Positions 58,368 to 64,000 of a DNA stretch of 64,000 nt are shown here, one piece after another. The notes under the pieces were generated by a model. That model was not told where the DNA came from and made no database searches. It was given only the letters and a program-made list of their open reading frames with translations. Origin of the DNA: Sindora glabra (lineage: Eukaryota > Streptophyta > Magnoliopsida > Fabales > Fabaceae). Position 1 is the first letter of the stretch. The number at the start of each line of letters is the position of its first letter. The translations under genes and the position numbers were made by a program. The DNA lies in assembly GCA_020226215.1 (NCBI GenBank), contig CM035236.1, positions 50,281,057-50,345,056 on the forward strand. Direction: 5' to 3'.

Positions 58368-61300
58368 CTATAACCCGTCATGTCTACCAAAAACCAAGGA
58401 GGAACATGGATCCGGGGGCCTAAAAAAATTTAGATGGGGCACTTGCATTGAGCAAACCGAGTGGGCAAGCTTGGCTGAGCAATCAGCCACCTTGTTTGCT
58501 TCCCTGTAATAATAAGAAACTTTGACGAACCAATTTCTTTTTAGCATGGACTGGATGGAAGAAATAATGGGACAGCATGGATGAGAATTCCCACAACCCT
58601 TGAGCACAAGAGTAACAGCAGTTATTGAATCTAACTCAAAATGTACTTGACGCCATCCTCTCTCCTTTGCAAGACATAAGCCAGTAAGTAAACCCCATAA
58701 CTCAGATATTAGCACATTAGAGGAGCCAGTCCATTGGCAAAAACTAAGTAGCCAAGCTCCCGAGCTGTCCCTGAAACAGCCTCCACTTCCCGCTCGATGT
58801 CCTTGTAAGGAACTATCAGTGTTACACTTTATCCGATCTGGTACTAGAGAGGACCAACCAACCATTACCTCCATTCTTGTAAGTTGTCGATTTGGACTAT
58901 TTAGCGCCAAGGTGTAAGACTGGAGTTCTCTCATACGTACCTGGGCTGTAAAGAGAGTGTTATGAATGTTATCAGAGATACCATGGAACACCAGGTTGTT
59001 GCGGTTTAGCCATACTTGCCATACAACAGAACCAAATAGAATAGGCCAAGAAGCTACGGGTTGCTTGCTTAGGCTCTGGGTCAGGTTCCAAAGAATCCAG
59101 TCTTGCATAGGAAAGGAAAAGAATGCAGGCTAATGTTTTACGTTTATATCAGATAACCAAAGGTTTTGAATAGGGATGCAATCTTGGATCAAATGAATGC
59201 TGGTTTCGCTAGAACCACCACAGCTTGGACAGCTATCTGAGTCTGTCAAATGCCTCAGCAACCTTTGGCTGTTTGAGAGGACTCGGTTCTTTGCCATGTC
59301 CGGACTTTCTTCCATGCTAAATTTATGGGAAGGTTTGCTGCACCTGACAGCATTTTATAGGCAGAATGAACTGAAAAATTCCCATCTAGAGTGTAATTCC
59401 ATATAAGTGTGTCCGGGTGATGGCTTGTACTGGGAAAGACCACACCTTGGACGTGGGTTAGAATACGTTGAGGTAACACTGAAGCTAGTTTAAATCCCAA
59501 TCTCCCGCACTGTCAACATAGAAGTCGACAGGGGCATTCATTTCCTGGCTTGGCGCTGAAATTTATGAGTATTGATCCAAAGCCTTGTAATTCGGTATCC
59601 ATTCATCCTTCTAAAAGCAGACATGCTGTCCGTTCCTTATACTCCATCCTAAGCCTTGCAGAAAGGTCTTCCAGACACTGCAAATGCCTTTCCAAGGGTT
59701 AGATTGGTGTTGTTTCCTTTCAATGGTTGGAATATAAGAGGAACCACAGGCATATTTATCCCGTAGAACCTTCAGCTAAATGGCTTCAGATGAATGTATA
59801 GGGTCCCATGCCAGTTTCATAAGAAAAGCATTATTACAGTGTTTCATTTTTCTTACTCCCAGTCCCCCAACATCCTTTAGGAGACAAATGGTTTCCCAAG
59901 CCACCAGGTGGATCTTGCATAAATTAGTACAAGAGCCCCGAATGAATTTTCTACACAACTGGTCCAGCTGTAAGCATATGGAGACCGGCAATAGGTTTGT
60001 TTGCATGCAATATTGGGGCAAGGCAGAAAGAACTGCCTCGGTTCAAGTAATTTGACTGACAATGAAAGTGTTTTTTCCTTCCACGAATTCAATCTTTGAT
60101 GAACTTTGTCCACTATAAAGTTAAATGTACGTTTGGATATTCATTTATGATGAAGTAGTACTTTCAAATATTTTTCGAGTTCAGCTATAGGAAGAAAACC
60201 CAAATTTCCACAAATTTTCATCGCATGAGTGTGATTAACATTTTTGGAGAAGTATATTTTAGTTTTCTCTTTGTTAACTTTTTGTCCCAGACTATTATAA
60301 AAAATGTGCAGACATTGATTAATTTAATTCAAAAAGCCTTAACAAATAAAATAAGATCATCTGTGAAGAATAAATGAGATATTAGAATTTCATTTCTTCC
60401 CAAATAAGTAGGTTTTCAAAATTTGTGTTGAATTGCTAAGTCAATAGTATAAGCAAGTCTCTCCATACAGAGGATGAAGAGGTACGGAGATAATGGATTC
60501 CTTTAGCAAACTCCTTTGTAAGGTTTGAAGCTACTTGTAAGGTTACGATTCCAAATAATTCTCATATTTACATTGGACACATAAGCTATAATGAGACAAA
60601 TAAAATGAGCATGGAAGCCAATTTCTTCTAGAGTATTTTCTAAAAAATGCCAATCTAACCTATCATATGCCTTCTCGAGGTTGATTTTTATTGCCATGAA
60701 CTCCTTCTTTCCTTTTTTGGTCTTCATTGTATGTATGACTTCTTGAGCTACAATAATGTTATCAGAACTGTCTTTTCTATACAAAATTGCTTTGGTAAGG
60801 AGAGACAATATTCTCCATAAATGGTTTGAGTTGATTGGCGAGGATCTTTGTAAGGATCTTGTAAGTGACATTACAAGGATTGATTAGGTAAAAATCTTTT
60901 AGTTTTTGAGGATTGTCTATCTTTGGGATCAAGACAAGCAAAGTTTCATTGATTTGTTCAATTCAGTCTGGGTGGTTAAATGCTTCCTTATGAGATTGTA
61001 GATAGATCTACCAACTATATGCCAATTACTCTAGAAGAAGATAGCTTAAAGACCATTGCTCTCGGGAGCTTTGAAGGAACCCATAATGAAGATGGCAGAC
61101 TTGATTTCATCATCCTCAAACTTCTTTTGAATAGCTAAAATGTCCTCATGCCGTAAAAGTGGAGAAAAAATCCAGTCAAAGGGAATGGCTAGTTGACATT
61201 AGTGTCGGTTGAGAAAAGGGTGGAATAGAAGCTTTTGGCTATACTCATCAGATACTGAGGATTTGTGTGCCACACAACATCATCATCCTGCAGGAGTTCA

Positions 61301-62400
61301 ATTTTATTCTTTTTTCCTTTTACAATCGTTAATGTATGGAAAATTTTCGTATCTTTATCCCCATACAACATCCAATTGCACTGAGATTTTTGGAACGAAG
61401 TAACTTCCCCTAGTAGAAGAATTATCATATTCCATTCAGAGTTTTTTCCTAAGGCCATATAGAAAGGGATTATGTTTCCTTTCTAAAGAGTGGTCAATTC
61501 CTTCCAATCTCGCCATTAACTTTTTCTTGCGAAAAAACTGTTGCTGAAAGTCTGTTTATTCCATGTCTGAACATCCTCCCTGAATTTAGAAGAAGCTTGG
61601 AACCAGTCCGTATAGGTCCTCCAGGCTTTGTGTACAATTATTGGAAAAGTTTCATCCGATAACTAAGTTGCATGGAAGCGAAAGAGACACTGTCCTCCCA
61701 ATTTCCTTTTGTCCTTTTTAAGTTGAATCAAAATCGGGCGATGGTCAGATTTCATAAAGAATAGATGGAAGACCGAAGCTTCATGTTTCAGCAATCTTCA
61801 TTCAATATTTGCAATAACTCTATCAAGATGTTCTCGTAATTTACCTCGCTCCCATGTAAACCTGGGACCTTTAAAGTCTACATCAATAAGGTTACAGTCT
61901 TGTAAGCAGTTTGCAAAATTGCACATATTTCGAAGGTTGGGAAGGTTGCCCCTTTGTTTCTCCTCAGTTGACAGATAAGAATTCCAATCTCCTAAAAGGA
62001 GCCATACGTTGGATATTGTAGGGGCCAAAAGACCAAGCTCCCACCATATTTCTGTTCTCAGGCTTTCATTAGGTGATGCATAAATAGCTGTTAAGAAACT
62101 AGATTGAGTGTGATCAGATAGGGATTAAGCAACATGGATAAACTGATGATGGATTTTGAGGACCGATATGTGGAAGGAAGAGGTGTTCCATAGAATCCAA
62201 ATTCCTCCAAAGTAGCCTCGTGAATCACTTCAAACCACACCATCAAGGCCAATTTTCCTTATAACTTCATCAACTCTAGCACCATTAATGCGGGGCTCGA
62301 CTATGATTAAAACCCTGGTGTATATTTATTAAGTCCCGAGCTTGGGCCACCAAACAGCGTGCGCCTGCCCCTCTGCAGTTCCAGCTAACTATATTTACAA
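58368..62400 (-). pseudogene. LINE ORF2: endonuclease, RT, RNase H; disrupted
   Basis: Begins near 62400 with the apurinic endonuclease start I-V-S-W-N-C-R-G-A-G. Next is A-I-Y-A-S-P-N, then L-L-G-D-W-N at about 62000, R-F-T-W-E-R-G at about 61850 and S-D-H-R-P at about 61740. The RT follows at about 60870-60330: D-N-I-I-V-A-Q-E, K-I-N-L-E-K-A-Y-D-R-L-D-W, G-N-P-L-S-P-Y-L-F, and F-T-D-D in place of the catalytic F/Y-A-D-D. The zinc-binding region is at about 59460-59130 (C-P-S-C-G...H-L-I-Q-D-C). The last 246 codons (59108-58368) are intact and hold a plant RNase H with D98, E136, D160 and D209 in place and R-E-A-N-K-V-A-D. Several stops upstream make the polyprotein non-functional. Frames on the opposite strand here are shadows. 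Confidence 0.9.
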
Positions 62401-62619
62401 GAAATAGATGAGGAAAACATGTATGGCATAAAGAAACCTTACACAACGTTATGCTGGCCAGTGTGTATACCAGCTCGCCTTTGGAAAGGGATGCAACATA
62501 CATCTCCATCAGCCGAATCGCTTCATAGGGGTCTGGAGCTTTAGGCAGTCGTAAGGTGTTGTTGGCCTGTGGATTCTGTGTTGACATCATGACATCTTGT
62601 ACGCTCTCTATTTGCATGG

Positions 62620-63950
62620 GAGATGGGTCCTGCTGATTATGTGTCCTGTCAGTTTTGACAGTGATATCCTTGTTTTACGGAAAAGGGGTTTAGTTTTTAT
62701 TCCCTGTCTCTTTTGTTATTGACAGGGACACTCGAACCATCTGTTCCTTAGAACTCCGTTGGGCCACCTGTTGAGCCTCGGAACCAGCATGTTTTTGTCC
62801 GGAAGTTGACTTGGGGTTGGTGGTCAAAGCTACATTAAGTTAGTTATTGCGAGCTCAATAGGTTAATAATTATTCCCCATTATCAGCATTCATTGTTGAA
62901 TCAATAATGTCTTTGTTAACAACCTCACTATTCACAATTAAAACATCTTCATTTAATCCCATTAATGTACCATATCTGGAATTAGTCAATCGATTACTAC
63001 TGCTCGAACCATAGCCAACGGCTAACGCTTTTCCCTTTCTTAGAGCATTCATGATTGGCGCCTATTTTTTTGGCCTAGGATCGGGCTTTCTTGATTTGTT
63101 TTTGAGGAATCATCCAATCTCCAAATTCCTTCTCGCCAGCAGAAATTTTTTCGGCCACTGGTAAGTCCTGCATCATTCTTCTGGTCTCCGGTATGGAATT
63201 GGCAGTATGACTACCACTTGGAGGACCAGTAAGATTGACCGTGGAAGTAGGACAAACTTCCCCCTTATGACTGAAATACCCGCATGTAAAACAAATCAAA
63301 TGCAAACCCTCACACTGAATGGGAAGTATTTTCTTTCGGATTATGTCAATTTCAACATAGATACGTGCAAATCGACCCCTTTTCGTAATAGATACAGTAT
63401 CCTGATCTTTTAGAGTGTGTAAGCCAACTTTGAGGATCCTGCCCACCCTGTTTCCCAGTCGCCATAGGATGTGTTTGTTGTAGTATTCCAGTTGTGGACC
63501 TGGAATGTGTATCCATATGGCTAGTTTCCGGTAATCATCAGCAAAAGTGTCGAAGTCCGGCCGCCAACGTTGCACTACAAGATAGTGATATGTGATCATC
63601 CATGGGCCATTTTCTAAAGCATGAAAGTAATCCTCCTTCTCCTTAAACTTGACTACATAGTAGTCATTCCCGACATCAACCACTTGTATTGCGCCCTTTG
63701 ACATCCAGAGCTTCTCCAACCTTGACTTCAGAAATTTAAAAGCTATTTTCCGTCTGAGCAGATTGATTATCAGAGAACCTTTCCATGGTTTGCATCACTC
63801 TTTTCGTTCTTCCTTGGAGACTTTCACGACTAGACACAAAGGATCTTGGTCAGCATCAGACAGATCCTCCTCCTCCTCATCAATCTCCTGATCATCATCC
63901 ATAATCAGAGAGGTTATTAAGGAGGCCATTCACATTCAGCAATGTATCTC
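62620..63950 (-). pseudogene. LINE ORF1 (gag-like, DUF4283 and zinc knuckle)
   Basis: RNA-binding ORF1 of the LINE. The N-terminus is acidic (63900-63850), followed by P-W-K-G-S-L-I-I-N-L-L-R-R-K-I and, after a TGA at about 63790, the intact 214-codon segment 63719-63075. That segment has the DUF4283-type core (W-M-S-K-G-A-I-Q-V-V-D-V-G-N-D-Y, W-I-H-I-P-G-P-Q-L-E-Y-Y) and a CX2CX4HX4C knuckle (C143, C146, H151, C156). The frame is lost at 63075 and picked up again at 63052-62870 and 62617. The start may lie near 63950 or beyond. Non-functional as a single protein. Confidence 0.88.
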
Positions 63951-64000
63951 CGTAAGAGATAGGTTGCCTGTCCTTCTTATGTCCTTCCCCTTCGTCAGCA

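Larger units (their letters stand above)
58313..64000 (-). mobile_element. L1-type LINE, nearly complete but decayed
   Basis: Plant L1-lineage non-LTR retrotransposon on the minus strand. Order: ORF1, ORF2 endonuclease, reverse transcriptase, zinc-binding region, RNase H and an A-rich tail (T-run at 58313-58327 on the plus strand). It is visibly richer in G and C than the rest of the window. The 5' end lies beyond the right edge, so the target duplication cannot be checked. Both ORFs carry stops and frameshifts. Confidence 0.92.

Noticed and set aside
59197..60055. Plus-strand frames across the LINE (also 58249-58509, 63207-63413)
   Set aside because: Shadows of the minus-strand LINE ORF1 and ORF2 reading.

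Overview
The window is AT-rich plant nuclear DNA, very probably from a eudicot. The evidence is plant-type Ty1/copia, Athila-like Ty3/gypsy, L1-type LINE, CACTA, Mutator-like and Tourist-like elements, and a FAR1/FRS-type transposase relic. I found no rRNA, no convincing tRNA, no CRISPR and no intact conventional host gene. Almost everything recognisable is a mobile element or a gene broken by one.

Layout: 247-820 is a 5'-truncated LINE 3' end with 12-bp target duplications, followed by a 122-bp duplicated segment. 1659-1871 (-) is a doubtful small coding start with a TATA box. 5400-5952 is a MITE-like repeat. 7092-9988 (+) is a small GRF-zinc-finger-like gene relic split by a 2.48-kb insertion with a 9-bp duplication. 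13020-15626 (+) is a decayed FAR1/FRS (MULE transposase-derived) gene. 18545-19620 (-) holds coding-like remnants. 19652-24312 (+) is a decayed copia element with both LTRs. 27706-31270 is a duplicated segment whose second copy carries a 2.88-kb CACTA-like element.

33038-48143 (+) is a second, older copia element whose leader is split just behind the primer-binding site by a younger Athila-like element in the opposite orientation (33526-41428, LTRs about 98% alike by eye, 5-bp duplications). That inserted element has gag remnants but no pol. In its place are two open reading frames that are not retroelement proteins: a 182-aa basic, cysteine-rich protein and a LOG-like (cytokinin-activating family) protein lacking the usual catalytic motif. 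This is the most unusual object in the window.

49114-49914 is a Tourist-like MITE. 51885-57034 is a foldback Mutator-like element with kilobase-scale inverted arms made of about 110-bp tandem units. It sits inside the last exon of a second GRF-like gene (51828-57369, -); removing it with one 9-bp duplication rejoins the frame through a membrane segment to a stop. 58313-64000 (-) is a decayed L1-type LINE with ORF1, endonuclease, RT and a C-terminal RNase H, running off the right edge.

The pieces do not form a pathway. The window is a record of layered insertions in a gene-poor region, with nesting and target duplications giving the order of events.
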